From positions 310,001 to 374,000 of the forward strand of contig CAWACP010000004.1 in assembly GCA_963780655.1 (NCBI GenBank): a stretch of 64,000 nucleotides of DNA, written 5' to 3'. Within the stretch, counting starts at the first letter, position 1. Each line of letters begins with the position of its first letter. This document shows, piece after piece, positions 7,692 to 16,755 of the stretch. This DNA comes from CAWACP01 sp963780655 (lineage in GTDB: Bacteria > Acidobacteriota > Terriglobia > Bryobacterales > Bryobacteraceae). The notes below the pieces were generated by a model, which was not told the DNA's origin, ran no database searches, and saw only the letters and a list, made by a program, of their open reading frames with translations. The translations under genes and the position numbers were made by a program.

Positions 7692-10431
7692 ATACGTTTA
7701 TTCATTTGGTGGCGGCAAGGCCGACGGCCATGGCGCCATGAAGGACGAGCTTGGCGGCAAGGGCTCCGGGCTTGCGGAGATGAGCCGCGCCGGAGTGCCG
7801 GTGCCGCCGGGTTTCACAATCGTCACCGAGGTCTGCAACCTCTTCTTCGACAACGGCGAGAAGGTGCCCGCGGAAGTGGACGAGCAGATCTGGAAGGCGC
7901 TCGAGAAGGTGGAAGAGCTCACCGGGAAGAAACTGGGCGATGCCGCCGATCCGCTGCTGCTGAGCGTGCGGTCAGGCGCGAAGTTCTCCATGCCGGGCAT
8001 GATGAACACGATTCTCAACCTCGGCCTGAACGATGAGACCACCGAGGGCCTGGCGAAGAAGACCGGCAATCCGCGCTTCGCCTACGATTGCTATCGACGC
8101 TTCATCCAGATGTTCGGCGAAGTGGCGCTGGGCATCGACATGGCTCTGTTCGACGAAGCATTCGACGCGCGCAAGCACAAGATCAAAGCGAAGCTGGACA
8201 CCGATCTGAGCGCCGAGGACCTGAAGGCCATCATCGGAGACTTCCAGAAGATCGTCAGGAAGTCCATCAAGCGCGAGTTCCCCCAGGACGCCCGCGAGCA
8301 GTTGCTGCTGTCGCGCAACGCCGTGTTCAACTCCTGGTGGGCGCCCAAGGCTTCCTACTATCGCAAGATGGAGAAGATCGACGACCGCCTCGGAACGGCG
8401 TGCAACATCCAGGCGATGGTGTTCGGCAACATGGGCGACAACTGCTGCACCGGCGTCGGCTTCACGCGCGATCCCGGTTCCGGCGAGAAGGTGTTCTACG
8501 GCGAGTTCCTGGTGAACGCGCAGGGCGAGGACGTGGTGGCCGGCATCCGCACGCCGCAGCCGATCAGCGAACTGGAAGCGTGGAACGCGGATGTGTACAA
8601 CCAGCTTCGCGAAATCACGGCGAGCCTCGAGAAGCACTACAAAGACATGCAGGACTTCGAGTTCACCGTGCAGGAAGGCAAGCTGTACATGCTGCAGACC
8701 CGCAACGGCAAGCGCACGGGTCCGGCGGCGGTGAAGGTTGCCGTGGACATGTTCGAAGAGGGCCTCATCGATGACCGGACCTGCGTGATGCGCGTGGCGC
8801 CGTCGCAGCTCGATCAGTTGCTGCACCCGGTGTTCGACGCGGCCAGCCTGAAGAAGCTGACCAAACTGGCGACGGGCATCGATGCATCGCCGGGCGCCGC
8901 GGTTGGCCGCCTGGCATTCACTTCCGACGCGGCTGTCGAGATGGCCGCCGGCGGTCCGGTGATCCTGATCCGCAAAGAGACCACGCCCGACGACATTCAC
9001 GGCATGGACGCGGCGAAGGGCATCGTGACCGCGGTGGGCGGCAAGAGCTCGCACGCGGCGGTTGTGGCGCGCGGCATGGGACGGCCATGCGTGGTAGGCT
9101 GCGGCGCCATCGCCATCAACGAGCGCGCGGCTTCGGCCACGGTGAAATCGGGCGCGAATACCGTGACCGTCAATCAGGGCGACTGGGTGTCAATGAACGG
9201 CGCGACCGGCGAAGTGTGGCTGGGGCAGGCGCAGACGAAGGACCCCGATCCGAATTCGCCGATTTTCGCGAAATTCATGAAAATGGCGGATGTATTCCGC
9301 GGCAAATTCGGCGTGCGCGCGAATGCCGACATCCCGCGCGATGCGAAGGCCGCAATTGCGTTCGGCGCCGAGGGCATCGGGCTGTGCCGTACCGAGCATA
9401 TGTTCTTCGCCGAGGATCGTCTGCCGCACATGCAGGCGATGATCATGTCGGACACGGAGAAGGACCGGCGCAAGGCTCTGGCGAAACTTCTGCCCATGCA
9501 GCGGAAGGACTTCCAGGGACTGTTCGAGACCATGGACGGGCGTCCGGTGGTGATCCGCACCATCGATCCGCCGCTGCATGAGTTCGTGCCCAAGCGCGAA
9601 GAGCTGATGGTGGACCTCGCGAAGCTGCCCAACGCGGATATCAAAGCGAAGCGCGAAATGGTGGAGCGGTACAAGAACTTCGGAGTGGAAGTGAAAACGC
9701 TGAGGTCCATCCTGACCGAACTGCTGAAGCGCGTGGAATCGATGCACGAGATGAACCCCATGCTCGGACTGCGCGGCTGCCGCCTCGGCATTCTCTATCC
9801 GGAGATCACCGAGATGCAGGCGCGCGCTATCTTCGAGGCCGTGGTCGCGGTGGCGAAGAAGGGCAAGAAGGTTATTCCCGAGGTGATGATTCCGCTGATC
9901 GGCGGCGTTGAGGAGCTGGCGAACCAGAAGGCCATCGTGAAGAAGATTGCCGACGAGGTTCTGGAGAAGGCCGGGATTAAGGATCAGAAGTACCTGATCG
10001 GCACCATGATCGAGATTCCGCGCGCGGCGCTGCTGGCGGATCAGGTGGCGAAGGAAGCGGAGTTCTTCAGCTTCGGCACCAACGACCTGACGCAGACGAC
10101 GATGGGCCTGTCCCGCGACGACTACACGAAGTTCTCGAAGGAATACGAAGAGAAGAAGATCTTCAAGGCCGATCCGTTCGGCGTGCTGGACCAGGACGGC
10201 GTGGGCATGCTGATCAAGTGGGCCGTGGAGAAGGGACGCAAGACCAGGCCGGACCTCGAGATCGGGATCTGCGGCGAGCATGGCGGGGAGCCGAGCTCGG
10301 TGGAGTTCTGCTACAAGGTGGGCATGGACTACGTGTCGTGCTCTCCGTACCGCGTGCCGATCGCGCGCCTGGCCGCCGCTCAGGCCGCCCTTTCGAAAGG
10401 CGACAAGAGCGAGGCGATGCGTACGGCGTAG
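7684..10431 (+). CDS. ppdK: Pyruvate, phosphate dikinase
   Basis: Converts pyruvate, ATP and phosphate to phosphoenolpyruvate, AMP and pyrophosphate, reversibly, in the cytoplasm. At 915 residues it is full-length. N-terminal ATP-grasp domain (VYSFGGGKADG, SVRSGAKFSMPGMMNT); central phosphohistidine domain with GGKSSHAAVVARGMGRPCVV; C-terminal TIM-barrel with EGIGLCRTEHMFF, LGLRGCRLGI, FSFGTNDLTQTTMG and the ICGEHGGEPSSV loop. Last gene of the recO-led chain, followed by a strong terminator. Confidence 0.97.
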   Translation: MPKYVYSFGGGKADGHGAMKDELGGKGSGLAEMSRAGVPVPPGFTIVTEVCNLFFDNGEKVPAEVDEQIWKALEKVEELTGKKLGDAADPLLLSVRSGAKFSMPGMMNTILNLGLNDETTEGLAKKTGNPRFAYDCYRRFIQMFGEVALGIDMALFDEAFDARKHKIKAKLDTDLSAEDLKAIIGDFQKIVRKSIKREFPQDAREQLLLSRNAVFNSWWAPKASYYRKMEKIDDRLGTACNIQAMVFGNMGDNCCTGVGFTRDPGSGEKVFYGEFLVNAQGEDVVAGIRTPQPISELEAWNADVYNQLREITASLEKHYKDMQDFEFTVQEGKLYMLQTRNGKRTGPAAVKVAVDMFEEGLIDDRTCVMRVAPSQLDQLLHPVFDAASLKKLTKLATGIDASPGAAVGRLAFTSDAAVEMAAGGPVILIRKETTPDDIHGMDAAKGIVTAVGGKSSHAAVVARGMGRPCVVGCGAIAINERAASATVKSGANTVTVNQGDWVSMNGATGEVWLGQAQTKDPDPNSPIFAKFMKMADVFRGKFGVRANADIPRDAKAAIAFGAEGIGLCRTEHMFFAEDRLPHMQAMIMSDTEKDRRKALAKLLPMQRKDFQGLFETMDGRPVVIRTIDPPLHEFVPKREELMVDLAKLPNADIKAKREMVERYKNFGVEVKTLRSILTELLKRVESMHEMNPMLGLRGCRLGILYPEITEMQARAIFEAVVAVAKKGKKVIPEVMIPLIGGVEELANQKAIVKKIADEVLEKAGIKDQKYLIGTMIEIPRAALLADQVAKEAEFFSFGTNDLTQTTMGLSRDDYTKFSKEYEEKKIFKADPFGVLDQDGVGMLIKWAVEKGRKTRPDLEIGICGEHGGEPSSVEFCYKVGMDYVSCSPYRVPIARLAAAQAALSKGDKSEAMRTA

Positions 10432-10496
10432 CATTCTGGGCCGGCCGGCTATACCGTCGCCGCGCCCCCAGTCGAGCGAGTAAAGCGAATCGCCAC

Positions 10497-10526
10497 GCCC
10501 CGGAGCGAAAACTCCGGGGCTTCTTC
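10497..10526 (+). terminator. Rho-independent terminator after ppdK
   Basis: A perfect 9-bp stem GCCCCGGAG / CTCCGGGGC with loop CGAAAA, followed by a T/C-rich stretch (TTCTTC). It lies 65 bp past the ppdK stop. Confidence 0.8.
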
Positions 10527-10627
10527 ATGTGAGTGGCCTGATAAGAGGAAGTGTAAGCGCTGCAACGTCCCCCAATTCAAGCCGGCGTGGAAATGGAGAG
10601 TCGCTTCATGTAGAATGTCCAGTTCCA

Positions 10628-11459
10628 ATGGGCCTTCAGTATCGTATCGGGGAAATCGGTTGGTACAACTTCGAGAGAATCATACAGACCCTCTTAAAGG
10701 AGATAATCGGTCCGGGCGTCACATCCTTCGGCGGTACAAAGGACCGCGGCCGCGACGCGGCATATGAAGGTCGGGCATCATTCCCGTCAGAACACGAGAA
10801 CTGGACTGGCAACTGGGTCTTTCAAGTGAAGTATGTCGATCTTCAGGACACGGACGCTCATTCGGTGCGGACGAGACTGAAATCCGCACTGCGGAAAGAG
10901 ATCGACAACATCGTACAGGGGCGCGAGCATCCCATAGACAACTATGTCCTCATCACGGATGTCCCTCTTACGGCGGATTCGCGGAGTGCCCTGGCTGAGA
11001 TCGCTGAGTTTGTCGGTCTCGGTCACTTCCACGCGATCGATGGGCACGAGGTCTGCGAATTCCTTACCATATACCCGGACATACGTCGAAGTTATCCTCA
11101 ATTGTTGGGTCTCGCAGACCTTCGTCATCTTAATAAACGCCGAACTCTACTCAAGAAGCCAAGCCTATCTTGAACAATGGCAACCGCGGCTTGCCGTCTT
11201 TGTTCAGACCCAGTCGTATGTCGACGCGCTTATAAAATTGCCCCAGCACCGATTCATTGTGCTTGATGGGCCGCCCGAAGTGGGCAAAACGATGATAGCG
11301 GCGGCGGTTGCACTTCGTTATGCGACGGCGGGCTATGAGGTTATCGATATCCGCCGTCCCGGTGAGTTCTTCAAAGCCTTATCCGCAGACCACAAACAGA
11401 TCTTCGTGGCGGATGATGCGATTGGTTCAATCAATCTAACCCTCGCGCTCGGTGATGCG
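10628..11459 (+). pseudogene. Restriction-endonuclease-like / STAND NTPase (nSTAND3-type) gene, frameshifted and truncated
   Basis: The first frame opens at ATG 10628 (MGLQYRIGEIGWYNFE). It contains a PD-(D/E)XK-like pattern (GGTKDRGRDAAYEG then WVFQVKYVD), as in Mrr-type nuclease domains fused to STAND ATPases. Coding then moves to another frame at about 11135-11137 (an AAA run, net +1), continuing as INAELYSRSQAYLEQW and the P-loop VLDGPPEVGKT, then IFVADDAIGS. Homology stops at 11460, where a truncated IS256 element begins. Probable former antiphage gene of the REase-STAND type; the family call is by recognition, not search. Confidence 0.7.
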
Positions 11460-12184
11460 TGGAGTCCTCTACTTACTAAGTCACTTAGTAGCTCACTTAC
11501 TACCGTCGCGTTCTCTGTGGCTCCCTGCCGGATGCCCAGGATCATTTTCCGCCCGTCCTGCGCTATTCCCAGCGCTGCCACCATCTGCTGGCCGCCAAAC
11601 GGCGTCGCATCGATCAGCAACGCGCAGAGTTGCGTCTTGTCCAGCCGGCGCTCCATCATTTCCTGTAACTTCGTCCGGCTGGCCTCGATGAAATGATCAC
11701 TGACTGCGCTCTTCTCCAGACCGTACGCTTCCGTGAACTGCCGAATCGCCTGCCCGTATTTCCTCGTGCTCAGGCCCAGCATCAGCTTCTCCCAAACGGT
11801 CTCCGTCAGCGGTTCCCCGCGGTGAAACATCTCGTAGCTGCCCAGCCGCATTTCCCGGTCATCTGTCGTGCGCACGCGCGGCCGCTCCACCGGCACCTTC
11901 TGCCCCATCACCACGCAGTAGCCCTGCTCGCTGCCCCACCGGTTGGCCGTCCTCTCCGACTGCCGTTGGCTCCGCTCGCCGACCAGCTCCCGCACCTCTT
12001 CCTGCATCAGCAGTTCCATCAACTGCAGGCCGGCCTGACGGATCAGTTCGCCCACGCCCTTCCGCAACCAGCCCACCATCTCGGCCATGGGCAGCACCAT
12101 CTGCACCGCCGGATTTCCATCCGCGGCCATTGCCTCGAGCTGCCTCACAGCTCGCTGCGTTTCGATCTGGTATGGTTTCTTCAT
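11460..12184 (-). pseudogene. IS256-family transposase, C-terminally truncated
   Basis: Begins MKKPYQIETQRAVRQL and has typical mutator-type sequence VPVERPRVRTTD, GLSTRKYGQAIRQF and the first catalytic aspartate in ALLIDATPFGGQQ. Family similarity ends at DLVSRGL (~241 residues). The second Asp and the Glu of the DDE triad are lost; beyond 11460 the frame merely reads antisense through the STAND gene. Not expected to be active. Confidence 0.8.
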
Positions 12185-12258
12185 AGCGACTCCTTCTTTT
12201 CTCGGCTAAAGAAAATCGCTCTTAGCCTATCAGGGCTTCGAGCGGGGAGTCGCTACTT
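11460..12258 (-). mobile_element. Truncated IS256-family insertion sequence
   Basis: Contains the 5' three-fifths of an IS256-type transposase gene reading left and its upstream terminal region. The reverse-strand end begins near GTAGCGACTCCCCGC, which is also partly repeated inverted next to the transposase start (AGCGACTCC at 12186-12194, GGAGTCGCT at 12247-12255). The 3' part of the transposase and the other inverted repeat are missing, consistent with a deletion joining the IS to the STAND gene at ~11460. Confidence 0.7.
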
Positions 12259-12637
12259 TCTACGATCTACCGGGCATTCCCCCCGAGACACGAGCGACGA
12301 TCTCACATGGGCTTACGGAGACGGTGCGTTTCTGCGCCAGCTATATGACAACCAGAACACCGAATTCGAGCATTATAGAAATATGCCGCTAATCAAGGCG
12401 ATCTTGTCGAAGCTTCAGAGCCGATCTGCTGTCCCGGTCAGGTACGCCGATGCGATTGCGTTTGCCGAGACCGTCATCCGTCTTAGTAGTATTTACGTCC
12501 GCAACGCCAAAGCCGACATCAGTGAGGAGTGTGACTGCATCCTGCTCTCGCAAGACGGCCTGCTGTGGAACAAGAAGGCGGGCGGCGCATACCCTCCCGG
12601 CCATCCATCCAATCCGAGCGCACCGCAGCCGAAGTAG
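12259..12637 (+). pseudogene. Unrecognised gene fragment right of the IS remnant
   Basis: After the IS end the DNA reads like protein-coding sequence in two frames in turn: first ATFYDLPGIPPETRA, then DDLTWAYGDGAFLRQLYDNQ and on to a stop at 12637. The second part has an internal ATG at 12383. It could be the 3' end of the STAND gene or the tail of another gene brought in by deletion. No domain recognised. Confidence 0.35.
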
Positions 12638-12683
12638 GGATTCTATTCACGCGGCCTTAAACGCCCATCTCTGACATTGGCCG

Positions 12684-14190
12684 TTACCACGTGTAGTGCA
12701 CGGCGTACGTAAGCACCTTCTCTTCGTCCGGCTGCAGGGTCACCGTGTATTCGATTGTCTTGCTGCCCACCTGCCGGTGCGTGGCCGATTCCTCCGTTAT
12801 CACCCACGTGGACCAGCGGTAAAGATGCTCGACGACGCGCACCGTCGCCGCCTCCTTTTTGTGATTGCGCAGCCTGATCTCGAACGACTCGTCGAGGAAG
12901 CCGGGATTCTGGGAACTGCGACGTGAAGTGGGTCTGCCGCCTTTCACCGGTTATGTCGAACGCATTCCCCGTGTACACGCGCACGGTTTCATCTTTGGGC
13001 GTGTGCTCGATCTGGTTTTCACCCGTAAACTCCACCTGCCCGTCCTGGTCGCGACGGTAGAAGCGGACGCGCCCGCTGGGCAGCGGAACGCCCAGGTGGT
13101 TGGCATCGCTGTTGATGAACTCGCGCATGATCCACACGTGCGGATTAGATCGCGTGCCGTACTGCGGCATCTGGCGGAGGTCCTGATACCCGAACATTTG
13201 TTCGGGCTCGGCGCCGTCGTAGATATAAAGCCTTTTGGACTGAATGCCGGACGCATGGAGAAACTCCACCTGTTTGGTTTCGCGGTCGTGGATGGTCGTC
13301 GGCAGCGGCAACGTGTACAGGTGATAGTCTTCGAAGCTCTTTTCGGTGACCTGAGGCGGCCCGGGCGCGGCCGCCCCGACGGCGTAGGCGTTGCGGCCAC
13401 TCATGAATGTCACGCTGGTTGGAGGACGCACCTTATTGACGTCGCCGGCCATCAGCTTGATATGCGCGTGGTCGAACTGCTTGCCGCTCTGGTTATCGAG
13501 CGTCACCCACGCCACCAGATCCAGCGTGTCGCCGTTTTCGGGCGCCACGATGTTATAGTCGCTGGTCCAGCTCAAACCACCGGAGATATAGCTCAGCTCG
13601 GCATCGAAACGGGCCGCCTGCGCGGACCAGAGCATCCAGTCGAGCGCGGGTTTTAGAATTGTATCGTCGCCGAGGGCAGGGAAGACCGGTTGGCCCGGAA
13701 GCGAAAACTGCAGCTTTCCTCCCACGTCGATGATGGGTTGCGCGGCGGCTCCTGACGCCATCGCGATCTGGTTAGAGTCGTACTGCTCCTGATAATGCGG
13801 GACGTAACCGCTTCGTACGATCCTGCCGGTCACCGTGCGTTCCGTTCCATCGGGGTTACGCACGAGGAAATCGATGGGCTTGCCTTCAAAGAGGCTGAGC
13901 AGCAGCTCCTGCGATACCGGATCGTTGCGATAGTTTTGTTCCACTACCTGGAGGGCGTGTTTGCCCGCAGGGTCGCGTAAGATCACGGAATCCGGTTCCA
14001 CCTGAGCCGTGGCGCCGGAGAAACGGACGATGTTGTTGCCCGCTTTTAAATCCAATGGCAGCGTTTCGCGAATAACCGCGAAATTCTGGTTGTAAATGGT
14101 CAGAGCGGGGTCGGCTCCCATGGCCAACACCGTGAAGCAGGCGCACAGTGTCGTCCACCGGCCACACGCGTCGCCGAGGAAACGGGTCAT
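12684..14190 (-). pseudogene. DUF4139-type secreted protein, frameshifted near its 3' end
   Basis: The gene starts at ATG 14190 with a signal-like N-terminus and NQNFAVIRETLPLDLKAGNN, typical of DUF4140/DUF4139 proteins. It continues through SYISGGLSWTSDYNIVAPE, DLVAWVTLDNQSGK and ITGERRQ. The frame then fails: the expected tail (GFLDESFEIRLRNHKKEAAT to VHYTW) lies in another frame, reached by a net +1 shift around 12905-12930. Function of the family is uncertain (often described as mucoidy inhibitor-like). Either a genuine mutation or a one-base assembly error. Confidence 0.75.
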
Positions 14191-14237
14191 TAGTAGTCTC
14201 CGGACGGAGCACGCGTGCAATTCGGCTTCCGGGGCAT

Positions 14238-14260
14238 GCAGGCAGAAAGCCTGCTTTACA
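14238..14260. repeat. Small GCAGGC/GCCTGC hairpin repeat
   Basis: GCAGGC-AGAAA-GCCTGC followed by TTTAC, a member of the dispersed hairpin family also seen at 26116, 33818, 43172, 45924 and 51021. It overlaps the last bases of the winged-helix regulator gene. Confidence 0.5.
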
Positions 14261-14561
14261 GCGCGTTTCCCAGCAGCTTCTTCAGCGCCTTCACATAACC
14301 GGTCAGCGCCTTCCGTCCGGCGGGCGTAAGCCGGTACAACGACGCCGGCTTTCGGCCGATGAACTTCTTCGTGACGGCGATATAGCGGGCTTCTTCGAGG
14401 CGGGCGAGATTCGCTCCCAGATTTCCATCGGTGGAACCAGTGCGGTCGCGCAGCCATCTGAAATCGGCCTCATCGACGCCGGCCAGCAGGGACAGTACAG
14501 CCAGCCGTAGCGGCCCGTGAACCACCGGGTCCAGCTCCGGTAAAGGCGCCGGCTCACTCAT
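14256..14561 (-). CDS. Winged-helix transcriptional regulator (HTH_27 type)
   Basis: A 101-residue protein comprising a single winged-helix domain: PVVHGPLRLAVLSLL, then DGNLGANLARLEEARYI and the wing KFIGRKPASLYRLTPAGRKA. This is the MarR/PadR-like domain common in acidobacterial two-gene units with a membrane protein. Its start overlaps the membrane gene's stop by 8 bp, so both form one operon. A palindromic pair upstream of that operon (15174-15202) is a candidate operator. Confidence 0.8.
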   Translation of the reverse strand: MSEPAPLPELDPVVHGPLRLAVLSLLAGVDEADFRWLRDRTGSTDGNLGANLARLEEARYIAVTKKFIGRKPASLYRLTPAGRKALTGYVKALKKLLGNAL

Positions 14562-15138
14562 CACCGCGGCTCCACTCGCGCCAGGTGAGCCACGCGCCAA
14601 AGGCCACGTTACCGAGCAGGAGCGCAGCCGCGGCGAGAACGTGCAAACGGTTCGCCGGCACGACGAACGCGCCCATGAGAGCCATCCACCAGACGATCGC
14701 CGCGAGCGACTGCGGCAGCCAGCGCAGAATCAGAGTGCTTGTGCCATGCGCGACGGCGGCGAGGGCGAAGAGAGCGACCGAGAGTGAGCGAAGATCCAGA
14801 GCGCCGGACACGGCGGCGCCGAGCGCGAGCAGCAGAACCGTAACGCCCACTGCGCGCCAGATCGCGCCCACGGAGCGCATCGCGGTTGTCCGCGCATCTT
14901 CCCGGCGCTTTCGCGCGGCGAGCACGGCGCCGTTCACGATGATGCAAATGCCCGTGACCACGGGCTAGGCTACCGCCGCGTGCGGCCAGCGCGCTTCCCA
15001 CCACATCGCGATCAGCGGACCGATTCCCCACAGCAGGAAGACCCATCCCCAGCTTTCGGTGGTGCGGCGGCCTTCGGCAATCATCTGCTCGATCAACCCA
15101 AGGCGGTTGATGAGATCAGTCCGATCGGGTTCCTGCAT
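14554..15138 (-). pseudogene. Membrane protein gene interrupted by an in-frame TAG
   Basis: From ATG 15138 the frame reads MQEPDRTDLINRLGLIEQMI, then a hydrophobic segment (WGWVFLLWGIGPLIAMWW), and meets TAG at 14965-14967. The same frame continues without another stop to 14554 with four further hydrophobic segments (for example AVGVTVLLLALGAAVSGAL). The whole fits one ~194-residue membrane protein partnered with the winged-helix regulator. The TAG may be a TGG-to-TAG or CAG-to-TAG change, or a sequencing error. Confidence 0.65.
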
Positions 15139-15173
15139 GGCGTCTTCCTCCCCGCCGATGATAGCAGGAAGCC

Positions 15174-15202
15174 AGAGTACTCTAAAAACCAGAGTATACT
15201 GG
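15174..15202. promoter_or_regulatory. Two palindromes in the divergent intergenic region (candidate operator)
   Basis: Contains AGAGTACTCT (perfect 10-bp palindrome, 15174-15183) and CCAGAGTATACTGG (15189-15202, core AGTATACT perfect). It sits between the leftward regulator operon and the rightward ICMT-like gene. A site for the neighbouring winged-helix protein is plausible. Confidence 0.5.
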
Positions 15203-15206
15203 AGAC

Positions 15207-15755
15207 ATGCCTGTTTATGGATACGCGATTGTCGTCGGAGGCGCCATTATCTGGGCTGTCCCGTTCGTCCTCGTCAGATCGAAACAGAAAGGCTCGCTCA
15301 CGCTCGACCGCAGGGCTCGCTGGGGCGTCGCGCTTCAGGGCATAGGCTACACGCTGCTCTGGCAGGGTCACTTCTGGACCAGATCGCCCGAACTCTGGCG
15401 GACGGTGCTCTCGATCCTGCTGTTCGCGTCGGCGATTGCGCTTTCCTGGAGTGCCGCGTTTGCGCTGGGCCGGCAGCTACGCGTGGACGCAGCGCTCGGC
15501 GCCGACCATAAACTGATTCGATCGGGCCCTTATCGACTGGTGCGGCACCCGATCTACACGTCGATGCTGTGCGTTCTTGCAGCCACCGGCATTGTGGTTG
15601 CGCCCTGGTATCTGCTGCTGCCCGGAATACTGCTCTTCGTTGCCGGGACGGAGATCCGAATGCGCGTGGAAGACACGCTGCTGGAGTCGCGTTTCGGGGA
15701 CGACTTCCGGTCGTACGCGCGCGCGGCGCCGAGGCTGCTTCCTCGGCCGAGGTGA
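15207..15755 (+). CDS. Isoprenylcysteine carboxyl methyltransferase-like membrane protein
   Basis: A 182-residue integral membrane protein with about four hydrophobic segments and the conserved C-terminal motif of the ICMT/PEMT superfamily: GPYRLVRHPIYTSML, then a membrane pair and an ERxxE-like region (RMRVEDTLLESRFGDDF). These bacterial proteins are SAM-dependent methyltransferases of unknown or lipid-like substrates. Divergent from the regulator operon across the palindromic region. Confidence 0.75.
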   Translation: MPVYGYAIVVGGAIIWAVPFVLVRSKQKGSLTLDRRARWGVALQGIGYTLLWQGHFWTRSPELWRTVLSILLFASAIALSWSAAFALGRQLRVDAALGADHKLIRSGPYRLVRHPIYTSMLCVLAATGIVVAPWYLLLPGILLFVAGTEIRMRVEDTLLESRFGDDFRSYARAAPRLLPRPR

Positions 15756-15809
15756 CAGGAGGCGACGGATGCGCAGATTCGCGTCCTGAGGTATGCTCGA
15801 CTGGTCGAT

Positions 15810-16688
15810 ATGAGCAGCATCGGTCGAACCTGCGTACTTTGCATCGTTATCATTTCGTTCGGCCTGGCCCAACAGACCCCCGGCGCAAAGTATCTGATTA
15901 TCCATGCAGACGACCTCGCCGTGGCGCATTCTGCGGACACGGCCAGCTTTGCCGCGCTCGATCAGCACGCCGTCACTTCGGCCAGCATCATGGTTCCATG
16001 CCCCTGGCTCACTGAGGTCGCCGACTACGCGCATGCCCATCCGGACGCCGACCTGGGGCTGCATCTGACGCTCACCAGCGAGTGGAAGACATACCGCTGG
16101 GGCCCTGTCGCGAACGGTAATCCGGGCGGGCTTGTGGGTCCGGATGGCTATTTCTGGCCGGATGCGCCCCCGGTTTCGAAGAACGCGACGGCGGACGAGG
16201 TGGAGCGGGAGATACGCGCGCAGGTGGAGCGCGCCCTGAAGGCCGGGATTCATCCGACGCATCTGGACAGTCACATGGGCACGCTGTTTTCGGCGGAGTT
16301 CTTTCCGGTGTACGCGAAAGTGGCGCGCGAATACGGCATCCCGTTCTTCGCTCCGGCCATGGTGAAGCGCCTGCCCAAACTGGCGGCGGCGCTGCGGGAC
16401 ACAGACCCGCTCGTGGACGAGTTGATCATGATGGACGCGACTGGGGATGCGGGCGAGTGGACCTCATGGTATGTGCATCGCATTCAGTCGCTCAAGCCGG
16501 GCCTGACGGAAATGATCGTGCACCTGGGCCATGACGACGCCGAACTGCAGGCCATCACCGTTGGGCATCCGGCGTTTGGCAGCGCCTGGCGACAGCGCGA
16601 TTTCGAGGCGGTTACCAGTCCCGAATTCCGCAAAGCGCTGGAAGAGAATCACGTGACGCTCATCGGATGGAAGAATATAAAGCATTAA
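15810..16688 (+). CDS. ChbG/YdjC-family carbohydrate deacetylase, secreted
   Basis: A 292-residue protein with an N-terminal signal peptide ending near GLAQQT. Family motifs are intact: metal-binding HADDLAVAHS, GLHLTLTSEW and HPTHLDSHMGT. The family removes acetyl groups from N-acetylated oligosaccharides (ChbG acts on chitobiose). The signal peptide predicts periplasmic action. Substrate not known. Confidence 0.85.
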   Translation: MSSIGRTCVLCIVIISFGLAQQTPGAKYLIIHADDLAVAHSADTASFAALDQHAVTSASIMVPCPWLTEVADYAHAHPDADLGLHLTLTSEWKTYRWGPVANGNPGGLVGPDGYFWPDAPPVSKNATADEVEREIRAQVERALKAGIHPTHLDSHMGTLFSAEFFPVYAKVAREYGIPFFAPAMVKRLPKLAAALRDTDPLVDELIMMDATGDAGEWTSWYVHRIQSLKPGLTEMIVHLGHDDAELQAITVGHPAFGSAWRQRDFEAVTSPEFRKALEENHVTLIGWKNIKH

Positions 16689-16755
16689 AGACGATAAGAC
16701 GTTAAAGAAGGTAAGGGAACTAGAGAATTAACGGAATTACGACGGGAACAAAGCT

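Noticed and set aside
7972..9054. Long antisense open frames opposite ppdK (also opposite recO/glyQ, glyS and the GH94-like gene)
   Set aside because: They mirror high-GC codon bias of well-supported genes and show no family motifs.
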